A stretch of 64,000 nt of DNA from Prevotella sp. E13-27 (lineage in GTDB: Bacteria; Bacteroidota; Bacteroidia; Bacteroidales; Bacteroidaceae): assembly GCF_023217965.1 (NCBI RefSeq), contig NZ_JALPSC010000002.1, positions 186,001-250,000 of the forward strand, in the 5' to 3' direction. Of this stretch, positions 53,288 to 61,767 are shown in pieces (the stretch's first letter is position 1; every line of letters starts with the position of its first letter). The position numbers and the translations under genes were made by a program. Below the pieces are notes generated by a model that was not told the origin of the DNA, ran no database searches, and was given only the letters and a program-made list of their open reading frames with translations.

Positions 53288-53370
53288 AGCTAATTGTTGT
53301 TTTAAATTGAGTTATACTTATAAGATTTCTAAAAGATTGCGGGTAATTGTTGTCTTACCCTTTTCGATAG

Positions 53371-53400
53371 CAAATTTAATAAATAATCTCATATTTCAAA
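53371..53400 (-). promoter_or_regulatory. Promoter of the YtxH-holin cluster
   Basis: On the - strand TTTG (53397-53400) is followed after 18 bp by TAAATTTG (53371-53378), about 84 bp before the YtxH start. The AT-rich interval 53288-53563 between the divergent genes holds nothing else recognised. Confidence 0.6.
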
Positions 53401-53563
53401 ACATTTTGGCTGTCATTTTTTGTTAAAATGGTTGTATTTTCCCAAATTAACAAAGTTTATGCGCAATAATTGCCTGTTTTAGAGCGATTTTTCGTAATTT
53501 CGCCAGCAAATTGCGAAAGAATTATTTTTTATTAAACATAAAACATTGAATAAAAGAATGATT

Positions 53564-54079
53564 ATGAAAAAGTACATGTTGTTGAGTGCAGGTCTTTGCC
53601 TTGCATTGGTTCTCACAGGTTGTAAGTCAAAGGAGAGTGCATATAAGCAGGCTTATGAGAAAGCCAAGGCTGCTGAGAGCGCTCAGGCTCATGAGGCTGC
53701 TATCGAGGAAACTCCTACAGTTGTTGCAACAGAGACTCCAGTGGTTACCCCTGTTCAGACACGTCCTGTTACTCAGACAAAGGTTGTGGATAACGCTGAC
53801 AATGTTCGTGTTACAGAGGAGCGCGTTTCTGTAGTAAGTGGTAATGGACTGCGCAACTTCAGCGTTGTAGTAGGTTCTTTCTCTATCATCGCAAATGCCG
53901 AAGGTCTTCAGCAGAAACTTAAGAATCAGGGCTATGATGCACAGATTGTAAAGAACGAGCAGAAGAACATGTATCGTGTCGTTGCAACAACATTTGACGA
54001 CAAGGCATCAGCAGCACAGAGCCGTGACGAGCTCATCGGTACCTATGCTGGCGCATGGTTGCTTTATAATGTAAAATAA
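53564..54079 (+). CDS. SPOR-domain lipoprotein, 171 aa
   Basis: A lipoprotein signal is seen (MLLSAGLCLALVLTGCKS, lipobox LTGC). A Glu/Thr/Val-rich linker follows (residues about 30-95). The C-terminal 75 residues form a SPOR domain (NFSVVVGSFSIIANAEGLQQ, then YRVVATTFDDKASA), which binds denuded peptidoglycan at the division site. The start at 53564 (MKKYMLLSAG) is preferred over one six codons upstream. ruvX starts 7 bp downstream. Confidence 0.85.
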   Translation: MKKYMLLSAGLCLALVLTGCKSKESAYKQAYEKAKAAESAQAHEAAIEETPTVVATETPVVTPVQTRPVTQTKVVDNADNVRVTEERVSVVSGNGLRNFSVVVGSFSIIANAEGLQQKLKNQGYDAQIVKNEQKNMYRVVATTFDDKASAAQSRDELIGTYAGAWLLYNVK

Positions 54080-54086
54080 TAACAGC

Positions 54087-54500
54087 TTGGCCCGAATCCT
54101 TTCTATAGACTACGGACGTAAGCGTACAGGACTGGCAGTCACCGATCCGCTACAGATTATTGCTGGCGGATTGGCGACTGTTTCTACTTCTGAACTCTTT
54201 GATTGGCTGAAGGCATACGTTGCGAAAGAGACTGTTGAGCGTATCGTTATTGGCGAACCACGCCAGCTCGATGGCTCGCCCAGTGAGAATCTTGCTCGTG
54301 TGCAGCAGTTTGTGAACCGTTGGCGCAAGGCAATGCCTGAAGTACCCATTGAGTTCTACGACGAGAGATTTACATCGGCTTTGGCCCATCAGGCCATGCT
54401 CGATGGAGGGCTAAAAAAGAAAGCCCGACAGAACAAGGCGCTAGTTGATGAGATTAGTGCAACAATTATTCTTGAGGACTACATGCGTAGTCGAAAATAA
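54087..54500 (+). CDS. ruvX: RuvX/YqgF-family RNase H-like nuclease, 137 aa
   Basis: The N-terminal ILSIDYGRKRTGLAVTD and central IVIGEPRQLDGSPSE with the later YDERFTSALAHQ match the YqgF/RuvX (putative Holliday-junction resolvase, pre-16S rRNA processing) family. The start codon is TTG at 54087, giving MARILSIDYG, with no better upstream ATG. The def gene starts 11 bp downstream. Its distant relative domain also occurs in Tex, encoded elsewhere in the window. Confidence 0.9.
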   Translation: MARILSIDYGRKRTGLAVTDPLQIIAGGLATVSTSELFDWLKAYVAKETVERIVIGEPRQLDGSPSENLARVQQFVNRWRKAMPEVPIEFYDERFTSALAHQAMLDGGLKKKARQNKALVDEISATIILEDYMRSRK

Positions 54501-54510
54501 ATCGAAAAAG

Positions 54511-55071
54511 ATGATATTACCTATTTATATATATGGACAGCCTGTCCTGAGAAAAGTAGCTGAAGATATTCCTGCCGACTATCCCGACTTGGCGAAGTTT
54601 CTTGACGATATGCGTGAGACACTTGCTGCATCGGAAGGTATAGGATTGGCAGCACCGCAGGTGGGACGCGATGTGCGCGTGGTCATCATTGACCTCGATG
54701 TTCTTAGCGATGACATGCCTGAATATAAAGGTTTCAAACGTGCTTTCATCAATCCTCATATCATTGAATATGATGAGACCAACATGGAGTCGATGGAAGA
54801 GGGATGTCTCTCTTTGCCGGCAATTCATGAGAAGGTGAAGCGCCCTACACGTATTCGTGTCCAGTGGCTTGATGAGGAGATGAATGCTCACGATGAGTGG
54901 ATAGAAGGCTATCTGGCTCGAGTCATGCAACATGAGTTTGACCACCTCGATGGTAAGATGTTTATTGATCGTGTGTCGCCACTTCGCCGACAGCTCATCA
55001 GTAGCAAACTGAAGGCACTTGTCAATGGACGCTATCGTTGTGGCTATAAGACAAAGCCTGTAAGAAGGTAA
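54511..55071 (+). CDS. def: Peptide deformylase, 186 aa
   Basis: The metalloenzyme removes the formyl group from nascent proteins. All three motifs are present: GIGLAAPQVG, EEGCLSLP and QHEFDHLDG. The ATG at 54511 (MILPIYIYGQPVL) matches the family start; an upstream in-frame ATG would lie inside ruvX. Length is normal. Confidence 0.95.
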   Translation: MILPIYIYGQPVLRKVAEDIPADYPDLAKFLDDMRETLAASEGIGLAAPQVGRDVRVVIIDLDVLSDDMPEYKGFKRAFINPHIIEYDETNMESMEEGCLSLPAIHEKVKRPTRIRVQWLDEEMNAHDEWIEGYLARVMQHEFDHLDGKMFIDRVSPLRRQLISSKLKALVNGRYRCGYKTKPVRR

Positions 55072-55080
55072 TTGAGAACA

Positions 55081-55203
55081 CCCATACCAGGTCCCTCTCT
55101 TACGAAGGGAATTTTTCATAGTTTTGAGTTATGAGTTTTTTATTTGAATTTAATAACAGAAACTATTTTGTCGCCTCTCCCTTGGTGAGGGGATTGGTAT
55201 GGG
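55081..55203. repeat. Imperfect inverted repeat spanning the start of the TPR gene
   Basis: CCCATACCA (55081-55089) is the exact complement of TGGTATGGG (55195-55203). Inner parts are also related: GTCCCTCTCTTACGAAGGGA on the left and CCTCTCCCTTGGTGAGGGG on the right are similar when one is inverted. The latter resembles a CTCTCCCTTGG-type repeat common in Bacteroidetes genomes. The TPR gene starts inside the element. Confidence 0.6.
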
Positions 55204-57167
55204 CTTCCCTTTTCCTTTTCCCATTGTTATGTGAAGCCCAGTACAATGTGGACCGCCTTATAACGATAGGACGCTCTGCTCTCTACTACGAGGACTATGT
55301 GCTGTCAATGCAGTATTTCAATCAGGCAATAGATGCCAAACCTTATCTTTATGAGCCGTGGTTCTTTCGTGGAGTGGCAAAATACAGCCTTGACGACTTT
55401 GCAGGCGCTGAGGCTGACTGCAGCGAAGCCATTCAGCGCAACCCCTATGTTGTTAGTGGATATGAGTTGCGAGGAATAGCACGCATACAGCAGAAGAAAT
55501 ACAAAGAGGCAATCGATGACTATAATGTTGCGCTGAAGTATGATCCTGAGAACAGGTCACTATGGCATAACCGTGTGTTGTGTCACATACGCCACGAGGA
55601 TTATGATGCGGCTCTACTCGAGATAGACTCCATGCTCACACGATGGAGCCGTTATGCACCGGCATATATGATGAGGGCTGATGCCTACATGCAGCAGAAA
55701 GATACAGCATCGGCAATCGTGGCACTTGACAAAAGCCTTGAGATAGATCCTTACGATGGACAGATATGGGCGGCTCGCAGTATTATAAGCTTGTCAAGGG
55801 AAGAATGGAAGGAGTCGGAAGAATATCTTGACAAAGCCATTCATCTTCAGCCCAAACATGCGGGTAACTATATCAATCGTGCTATGGCGCGATACAACCG
55901 TAACAACCTGCGTGGAGCAATGGCAGATTATGATACTGCCCTTGACTTAGAACCCAACAACTTCCTTGGACACTATAACCGTGGATTGCTGCGCGCACAG
56001 GTGGGCGATGATAACCGCGCTATCACTGACTTTGACTTTGTGTTGCGCCTTGAGCCTGATAATATAATGGCTCTGTTTAATCGTGCTGTACTGCTTGACC
56101 GTACTGGTGATCTCCGAGGTGCAATTCGTGACTATTCAAAAGTTATCGATGAATATCCGAATTTCTGGACAGGACTTGAATTCCGCGCAAGTTGCTACAG
56201 ACGTTTGGGCATGACTCGTCAGGCAGAACAGGATGAGTTTACGGTTTATAAGGCGCGGCTTGAGAAACATCTCTATGGAAAACAGCCTCGACTGAACAAA
56301 CGCCAGATGCGTAAGCGAAGCGACGAAGATCCTGAAAAGTACAACCAGCTTGTCATGGAAGATGAGCAGGAAATGGAGCATGAGTATCAGAACGACTATC
56401 GTGGCAGGGTACAGAACCGTCGTGTAGAGATGGAGTTTCAGCCTATGTTTGCCCTCTCGTTTGTTCCCATGAAGAGTGATGTGAGGTCATACATGCCTTT
56501 CGACCGTCATGTTGATGCTATCAATCATAGAAAGTCTGTTCGCCATATATATATTAATAATGTGTTGCCATCATTCTCGGAAGAAGAGACACATGAGTAT
56601 TTTGCTTACATAGATTCGCTCTCTTCCCAGATAGCACGTAGTCGTGTGACCAGCGAGACTATGGACTTGCTGCTTCTTAGGGCAGTGGCATTTGCCTCGC
56701 TGCAGAATTTTGAATCGGCTATCGATGACTTCTCTACCTACCTGCAGGAAGATTCTGTCTGTGTACCTGCTCTTTGGATGAGAGCCGTGTGTCAGGCTCG
56801 CATAAACCAGTTTATGTCGGCCACTGGTAACAATTCCGATAACAGCGCTTCACTTGGCTCGAATGCTGAGCTGAAGAATGCTAATGTGCTGGCAGACCTG
56901 AACCATGCCTTAGCGTTAGACCCACAGAACGCTTATATCTATTATAACCGTGCGACGCTCTATGCGCAGCGTCAGGACTACGGAAGGGCAATAGAAGACT
57001 ATACCCGTGCCATTACCATTGACGCAAACATGGCTGAGGCTTATTTCAACCGAGGTCTCTGTGCAGTTTATCGCAAACAGCTTGAAGCTGGATTGTCAGA
57101 TTTGAGTAAGGCTGGAGAACTGGGACTTTATTCAGCATATAGTATAATAAAAAAATACCGCAAATAA
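55131..57167 (+). CDS. TPR-repeat exported protein, 678 aa
   Basis: An N-terminal hydrophobic segment (WASLFLFPLLCEAQ) suggests a signal peptide. Then come about ten tetratricopeptide repeats in residues 40-375 (for example WHNRVLCHIRHEDYDAALLE, GNYINRAMARYNRNNLRGAM), a linker, and further repeats at the C-terminus (AYIYYNRATLYAQRQDYGRA). TPR arrays are protein-interaction scaffolds; partner unknown. The start lies within an inverted repeat, and residues SPLVRGLVW are encoded by its right arm. The next gene begins 2 bp downstream, so the two are probably co-transcribed. Confidence 0.8.
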   Translation: MSFLFEFNNRNYFVASPLVRGLVWASLFLFPLLCEAQYNVDRLITIGRSALYYEDYVLSMQYFNQAIDAKPYLYEPWFFRGVAKYSLDDFAGAEADCSEAIQRNPYVVSGYELRGIARIQQKKYKEAIDDYNVALKYDPENRSLWHNRVLCHIRHEDYDAALLEIDSMLTRWSRYAPAYMMRADAYMQQKDTASAIVALDKSLEIDPYDGQIWAARSIISLSREEWKESEEYLDKAIHLQPKHAGNYINRAMARYNRNNLRGAMADYDTALDLEPNNFLGHYNRGLLRAQVGDDNRAITDFDFVLRLEPDNIMALFNRAVLLDRTGDLRGAIRDYSKVIDEYPNFWTGLEFRASCYRRLGMTRQAEQDEFTVYKARLEKHLYGKQPRLNKRQMRKRSDEDPEKYNQLVMEDEQEMEHEYQNDYRGRVQNRRVEMEFQPMFALSFVPMKSDVRSYMPFDRHVDAINHRKSVRHIYINNVLPSFSEEETHEYFAYIDSLSSQIARSRVTSETMDLLLLRAVAFASLQNFESAIDDFSTYLQEDSVCVPALWMRAVCQARINQFMSATGNNSDNSASLGSNAELKNANVLADLNHALALDPQNAYIYYNRATLYAQRQDYGRAIEDYTRAITIDANMAEAYFNRGLCAVYRKQLEAGLSDLSKAGELGLYSAYSIIKKYRK

Positions 57168-57169
57168 CT

Positions 57170-58315
57170 ATGAGTAGTGAGACATTAGTTTGGAACAAAA
57201 TCCTGACAGCTGTTCTTAACATGCCAGGAGTAAAGGTTGACCGTGTGGCATTTCTGCGTAAGTCATTGAAGGACTATTGCAACGATCAGCGCCTTGATAT
57301 GCTCGAGAATGTTCGCCCTTATACGATTACAACGGAAAAGGTCATTGACAGTATTGCTGCTTCATGCATCAATTTTCATACCGCTATGGCAACGACAGGC
57401 TCAACAATAGCCGGACTGCCAGGCGGACTGGCTATGGCGGCCACTATCCCAGGTGATATAACACAGTATTATTTTCATGTCGTCGTCTTGTCACAGAAAC
57501 TGGCCTACCTCTATGGCTTCCCTGATTTCTGCGATGAGAATGGCGAACTGAGCGATGTGGCAAGTGACCTGCTGACAATCTTTATGGGGTCAATGATGGG
57601 CGTGAAGGTTGCCGACCAGGGCATAAATGAGTTTGCTGTTGGTTTGGCAAAGTCAGCAGTAGGACGTCTGCCACGCCTTGTCATTACCAAGACGGCCATC
57701 TATCCAATAGCTTTGCAGGTGGCTAAGCTCGTTGGCGCCAAACTTACTAAGGAAGGCTTTGCAAAGAGTATTGGTAAGTTGCTTCCAATAGCCGGTGGCG
57801 TGTTCTCTGGCACTCTTACCCTGCTCACCTTCAAACCAGGTGCCCGTCGTTTGCAGCGTCGTCTGCAAGCTCAGAGAGTTCATTTCAATGATGGCGATAT
57901 CGATGCATTGGAGTTCAGTAACATTCGTGCGTCGTTCGTAAAGGCTGAGCAGTCACAGGATAATCCTCAGTCTTGTCAGCTCGCCATTGCGCAGGCAATG
58001 GTAAACATGGCAAATATCTCCGATAATATTTCTTCCGACGTTCAGGACCTCATTGAGGAACGCATTGCAAAGACAGAACTGCCAGACAAGGAGCAGATTG
58101 AACTGCTCGAATATCTTGGAACGCAGTATAGCTTTGAAGTTGATTACGACCTTCTCGCATGTGATCATGATGTTTCTCTCGAAGCTCTTCGTGGCATGTA
58201 TGACGTGATGTGTGCTGCCGGTCGTAAGACAATGGCCGAGAAGATGTATCTGTCAATGGCAGCTAAAACTCTTGGTGTGTCGAAGGAAGAACTTGACGAG
58301 ATAACTGAAATTTAA
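57170..58315 (+). CDS. EcsC-like family protein, 381 aa
   Basis: Gly/Ala-rich hydrophobic helices near residues 70-95 (TGSTIAGLPGGLAMAATIP) and 195-225 (IGKLLPIAGGVFSGTLTLL) recall the EcsC protein family, with the intervening IFMGSMMGVKVADQGINEF segment. The C-terminal 130 residues are acidic and helical, with a TerB-like look. It follows the TPR gene with 2 bp between them. The family assignment is by eye and moderate; function unknown. Confidence 0.5.
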   Translation: MSSETLVWNKILTAVLNMPGVKVDRVAFLRKSLKDYCNDQRLDMLENVRPYTITTEKVIDSIAASCINFHTAMATTGSTIAGLPGGLAMAATIPGDITQYYFHVVVLSQKLAYLYGFPDFCDENGELSDVASDLLTIFMGSMMGVKVADQGINEFAVGLAKSAVGRLPRLVITKTAIYPIALQVAKLVGAKLTKEGFAKSIGKLLPIAGGVFSGTLTLLTFKPGARRLQRRLQAQRVHFNDGDIDALEFSNIRASFVKAEQSQDNPQSCQLAIAQAMVNMANISDNISSDVQDLIEERIAKTELPDKEQIELLEYLGTQYSFEVDYDLLACDHDVSLEALRGMYDVMCAAGRKTMAEKMYLSMAAKTLGVSKEELDEITEI

Positions 58316-58335
58316 GTGTTTCTTTTGAAAATACT

Positions 58336-58365
58336 TTTGTTGTATAAAAAAAATATGTAACTTTG
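58336..58365 (+). promoter_or_regulatory. Promoter of the polysaccharide export gene
   Basis: TTTG (58336-58339) and TAACTTTG (58358-58365) are separated by 18 bp, 28 bp before the preferred start at 58393. Confidence 0.65.
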
Positions 58366-58392
58366 CAAACTGTTTTAAATAATAATGATAAA

Positions 58393-59208
58393 ATGAAGAA
58401 GTCTTTCATTAAACAAATCAGCTTTTTTGCTCTGATTGTCACAACCGCTTTTTTGTTGGGTAGCTGCGGTAGCACAAAGAATGTAGCATATTTCCAGAAT
58501 AGTGATACTGTTGACCTGTCTCAGTCTCAGTTCCTCTATGATGCGAAGATTATGCCTAAGGATCAGCTGACGATAACAGTTAGTACTACAAACGATGAGG
58601 CAGCAGTTCCATTCAACCTGACGGTACCCACTCCTCAGTCTGTAAATAGTCGTTCGTCTTATTCTCAGGCAATGCTGCAGACATATCTCGTTGACAATAG
58701 TGGAAATATCACTTACCCTATTATAGGCGAGATTCATGTTGGCGGACTGACAAAGTCGGAAGCCGAGAATATGATTCGTGAAAAGATAAAGGTCTATATG
58801 GCAGAGACTGAGAATCCTATCGTAACTGTGAGAATGACAGGTTATCAGATATCTGTTATTGGTGAAGTGGCGCGTCCTGGTACATTTACAGTAAGCAGAG
58901 AGAAGATTACCGTTCTCGAAGCGTTGGCACAGGCTGGCGACCTGACCATCTATGGCATGCGTAACAATGTGCAGCTTATACGTGAGGATGCTGATGGTAA
59001 GAAAGCCATATATTTCCTCAATCTCAACGATGCCAATCTGATTAATTCGCCATATTACTATTTGCAGCAGAATGATGTCATTTATGTGACACCTAATAAA
59101 GTGAAGGCCCAGAACTCAAGTGTTGGTAGCATGACATCATTGTGGTTCTCAGCAACATCAATATTAATCTCACTGACATCGCTGCTCTACAATATCTTGA
59201 GCAGATAA
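58393..59208 (+). CDS. Polysaccharide biosynthesis/export lipoprotein (Wza-like), 271 aa
   Basis: A lipoprotein signal is seen (FFALIVTTAFLLGSCGSTK). The polysaccharide-export domain follows (IMPKDQLTITVSTTNDEAAV), then SLBB-type domains (GYQISVIGEVARPGTFTVSR and VLEALAQAGDLTIYGMRNNV). The C-terminus has a hydrophobic helix (SLWFSATSILISLTSLLYN) as in Wza-type outer-membrane exporters. It exports capsule or exopolysaccharide. The ATG at 58393 is preferred, as it follows the promoter; the earlier frame start overlaps it. Other capsule genes are not adjacent. Confidence 0.88.
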   Translation: MKKSFIKQISFFALIVTTAFLLGSCGSTKNVAYFQNSDTVDLSQSQFLYDAKIMPKDQLTITVSTTNDEAAVPFNLTVPTPQSVNSRSSYSQAMLQTYLVDNSGNITYPIIGEIHVGGLTKSEAENMIREKIKVYMAETENPIVTVRMTGYQISVIGEVARPGTFTVSREKITVLEALAQAGDLTIYGMRNNVQLIREDADGKKAIYFLNLNDANLINSPYYYLQQNDVIYVTPNKVKAQNSSVGSMTSLWFSATSILISLTSLLYNILSR

Positions 59209-59249
59209 AAACAGGTGTTGTTATTGTCGGATTAAGTTAATTGATAATT

Positions 59250-59810
59250 ATGAAACGATTATTCCCAATAGCAGCTGTCATTTGTCTGTTGGCTCTAGGC
59301 ACTTGGTCGTGCAAGGAAAAGAAGAAGAGCGATGACATCATTGTGGCAAAGTATGTGCCTGATGGTCCTAAGGAGCCGATAAGGATGACCATTGACAAGC
59401 GCGTCACCCCTGTTGAGTGGCTTGGCAAGAACTATACCATCACCATTAATCGTGCGCCTGCAGACTCGCTGCCTATGTTGAAAGACGAGACTGGACAGGA
59501 GTATGTTGACAATAGCGTGTCTGTTGTTATTCAGCGTAGTGACAATACTATGTTCTTCCGTCGTCTGTTCACCAAGAACTCGTTCTCTTCTTATGTTGAT
59601 GCCAGCTTCCGTAGCGAGGGCTGTCTGGAGAATATCGTCTTTCATGGTATAGAGGATGATAATCTGAAGTTCGGAGCAGTTGTAAGTCGTCCAGGCAATG
59701 AAGATGAGTTCGTGCCTATCGACGTTAAGATTGACCGTAATGGTAGCATTTCCATTAGTCAGGGCAAGCTCTTCGACCGCGATGAGGATGCTGATAGCTT
59801 AGGAGTTTAG
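59250..59810 (+). CDS. DUF4738-like lipoprotein, 186 aa
   Basis: A lipoprotein signal is seen (LFPIAAVICLLALGTWSCKE). The mature part (DKRVTPVEWLGKNYTITINR, then VVIQRSDNTMFFRRLFTKN) resembles small Bacteroidales lipoproteins of the DUF4738 type. Function is unknown. The ATG at 59250 is preferred to a TTG three codons upstream. A terminator follows. Confidence 0.65.
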   Translation: MKRLFPIAAVICLLALGTWSCKEKKKSDDIIVAKYVPDGPKEPIRMTIDKRVTPVEWLGKNYTITINRAPADSLPMLKDETGQEYVDNSVSVVIQRSDNTMFFRRLFTKNSFSSYVDASFRSEGCLENIVFHGIEDDNLKFGAVVSRPGNEDEFVPIDVKIDRNGSISISQGKLFDRDEDADSLGV

Positions 59811-59844
59811 AATTGTAAAGCACTCTTTCGGGTGTGTCAAAATA

Positions 59845-59874
59845 AAAAACGGCTGCGATTTCGTAGCCGTTTTT
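59845..59874. terminator. Bidirectional terminator between convergent genes
   Basis: AAAAACGGCT (59845-59854) pairs perfectly with AGCCGTTTTT (59865-59874) over 10 bp. A T run follows in both directions. It lies between the DUF4738-like gene and the MscS gene. Confidence 0.85.
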
Positions 59875-59882
59875 GTTTTGTT

Positions 59883-61619
59883 CTATTCCGTATGCTGCTG
59901 GTCCTTTGGTATCTGAAGTTCCAGGTCGTTGCGATGAGCGTAGATATGTGGCGACATAATCTCTACACCTGAAGTGTGGAACTTATCAAGGATATTCTGG
60001 CGCAACTCAGAATAGACTATTGACAGAGTCTCTGCCTTGTGGGTATAGGCGTTTATCTCGTATTCCACGTAGAAATCGTCCAACGCTGTTATCACTACAA
60101 ATGGCTTTGGATTATGTACTATGCCGTGGGTAGCTTCTGCAGCTTCAATGAGCAGCTGTCTTATGAACTGCCAGTTCATGTCGTAGCCTATTGTAACCTT
60201 TGTGTGAACTATGATTCCGTAGTCGTGGGCAGCCACCGTGTAGTTAGATGTCTGCGATGTGAGCAGGTTCGAGTTGGGAATAGTTATCACGTCGTTCTTG
60301 CGTGTCCTTATGCGAGTCACGAGTACTGTCTTCTCTATGACAAATCCCTCCGTATCGCCGTATTTTATGAAGTCGCCTATGCGGAACGGGCGCATATAGG
60401 TCATTACCATTCCTGCCATCACGTTGCCAATGATTGAAGATGAGCCGAGCGACACGATGATACCTATGAATACCGACACTCCTTGGAACACCTCTGAGTT
60501 GGAACTGGGCAGCAAAGGCCATATCATCACAAACATGAACGAATAGCAGAGCACCCTGACAATGACAAAAGTTGGGTGGGCCCAGTCAGCATAGAAACCG
60601 TTTATCTTCAGCTTGCCGGCAGCAATCTCGTTGGTGAAATACTTTATGCCCTTTACCAGATAGTGGAAGCACACCACTATTATTATAATCTTGATGAGGT
60701 TGGGCAGGAAGCCTACTATGGCATCGAATATGTCTTTTATCGGGTCAACTATATAGCCGTAGATGGTGTAAGCGAAATCCTTTGTCTCTGGGAATGCAGA
60801 GAAGAGTAGGGGAATGCTGACCAGCAACTGGAGTATTATGATGAAGATGAAGATGATGCGGAACGTGACGAGCGATGCTACACCTATCTGATGCATGTTC
60901 AGGAATTCGTAGTCTTTTATGCTTATCGGCTTTGCTTTCTTAAGAAGCAGTCGTGTCAGCCTTAGTCGCCAGCGCATGTAGAGCCATTTTGTCAGTCGGT
61001 ATGCGAACCACTGTCCTGCAAGGATGAGTACTATGAAAAGTATTCCGAGAATCTTCTGTTGCAATCCATAGTCTGCATGCAGCTCCTTTACTTTCGCTTC
61101 AATTATCTTGCAGTATTTGTTGGCTAACTCCTGGCGGGTGGTGTTTTCCCAAAGAGCATCCTCTAAGCTGATGCTTAGTATTACATCTTCGCCAATCATG
61201 ATGTCGCTAAAGTACTCACCTTCAAACACATAGCAGCTGTCTGAGAAGAATGTGAGGCTCTTGCCGCGCTCGTTGATAATCTTCTCGGCGCTCTCTATGC
61301 GCAGGTCGGGCGTCATGCCGCCTTTCCTGGCATAGAGCTTCAGCAGCGTGTCGCCGTCGATAACAAGCGGAGCTCCAGCCGTTATGCTGCGCAGAGAGTC
61401 TATGCTTGCCTTTCGTCGCGCAAGTTGCAGCGAGTCGCGCCTGTTGTTAGCGTCTGTGCGCGACAGTTGCTCGCGCATCATTATCTCGCGCAACTGATGT
61501 TCATGTAACTGACTCTGCAGGTCTTTGATTATCGAATCGCTGTCAGCTCTCTCTTGTGCAGCCGAAGGGAGAAGCAGTAAAAAACAAAGGGTGAAAAGTA
61601 AGGTTAGTCTATGTTTCAT
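59883..61619 (-). CDS. MscS-family mechanosensitive ion channel, 578 aa
   Basis: A signal peptide (LTLLFTLCFLLLLPSAAQE) and a coiled-coil periplasmic domain (residues 25-170) precede four or five membrane helices (190-400) and the MscS core. The pore helix VSLGSSSIIGNVMAGMVMTY and the beta domain with FRIGDFIKYGDTEGFVIEKT are typical. The C-terminal domain continues to the end. Such channels release solutes on osmotic downshock. It has a promoter upstream. Confidence 0.92.
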   Translation of the reverse strand: MKHRLTLLFTLCFLLLLPSAAQERADSDSIIKDLQSQLHEHQLREIMMREQLSRTDANNRRDSLQLARRKASIDSLRSITAGAPLVIDGDTLLKLYARKGGMTPDLRIESAEKIINERGKSLTFFSDSCYVFEGEYFSDIMIGEDVILSISLEDALWENTTRQELANKYCKIIEAKVKELHADYGLQQKILGILFIVLILAGQWFAYRLTKWLYMRWRLRLTRLLLKKAKPISIKDYEFLNMHQIGVASLVTFRIIFIFIIILQLLVSIPLLFSAFPETKDFAYTIYGYIVDPIKDIFDAIVGFLPNLIKIIIIVVCFHYLVKGIKYFTNEIAAGKLKINGFYADWAHPTFVIVRVLCYSFMFVMIWPLLPSSNSEVFQGVSVFIGIIVSLGSSSIIGNVMAGMVMTYMRPFRIGDFIKYGDTEGFVIEKTVLVTRIRTRKNDVITIPNSNLLTSQTSNYTVAAHDYGIIVHTKVTIGYDMNWQFIRQLLIEAAEATHGIVHNPKPFVVITALDDFYVEYEINAYTHKAETLSIVYSELRQNILDKFHTSGVEIMSPHIYAHRNDLELQIPKDQQHTE

Positions 61620-61645
61620 GTCTGTTTTTAGTATAGATTGCTTTG

Positions 61646-61677
61646 CAAATTTACGTAATTGAATCTAAACGAGCAAG
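61646..61677 (-). promoter_or_regulatory. Promoter of the MscS gene
   Basis: On the - strand CTTG (61674-61677) is followed after 20 bp by TAAATTTG (61646-61653), 27 bp before the start codon. Confidence 0.6.
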
Positions 61678-61728
61678 TTTTGAAGCGATTTTTAATCAGA
61701 TTACTTTTATTATTTGGGAGGAAAGTTG

Positions 61729-61736
61729 TATCTTTG
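61729..61736 (+). promoter_or_regulatory. Candidate -7 box for the 440-aa exported-protein gene
   Basis: TATCTTTG fits TAnnTTTG, 31 bp before the preferred start at 61768. It lies within the longer in-frame extension, which supports the later start. Confidence 0.55.
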
Positions 61737-61767
61737 CACTCGAAACATGTTTTTATTGCGCATAATT

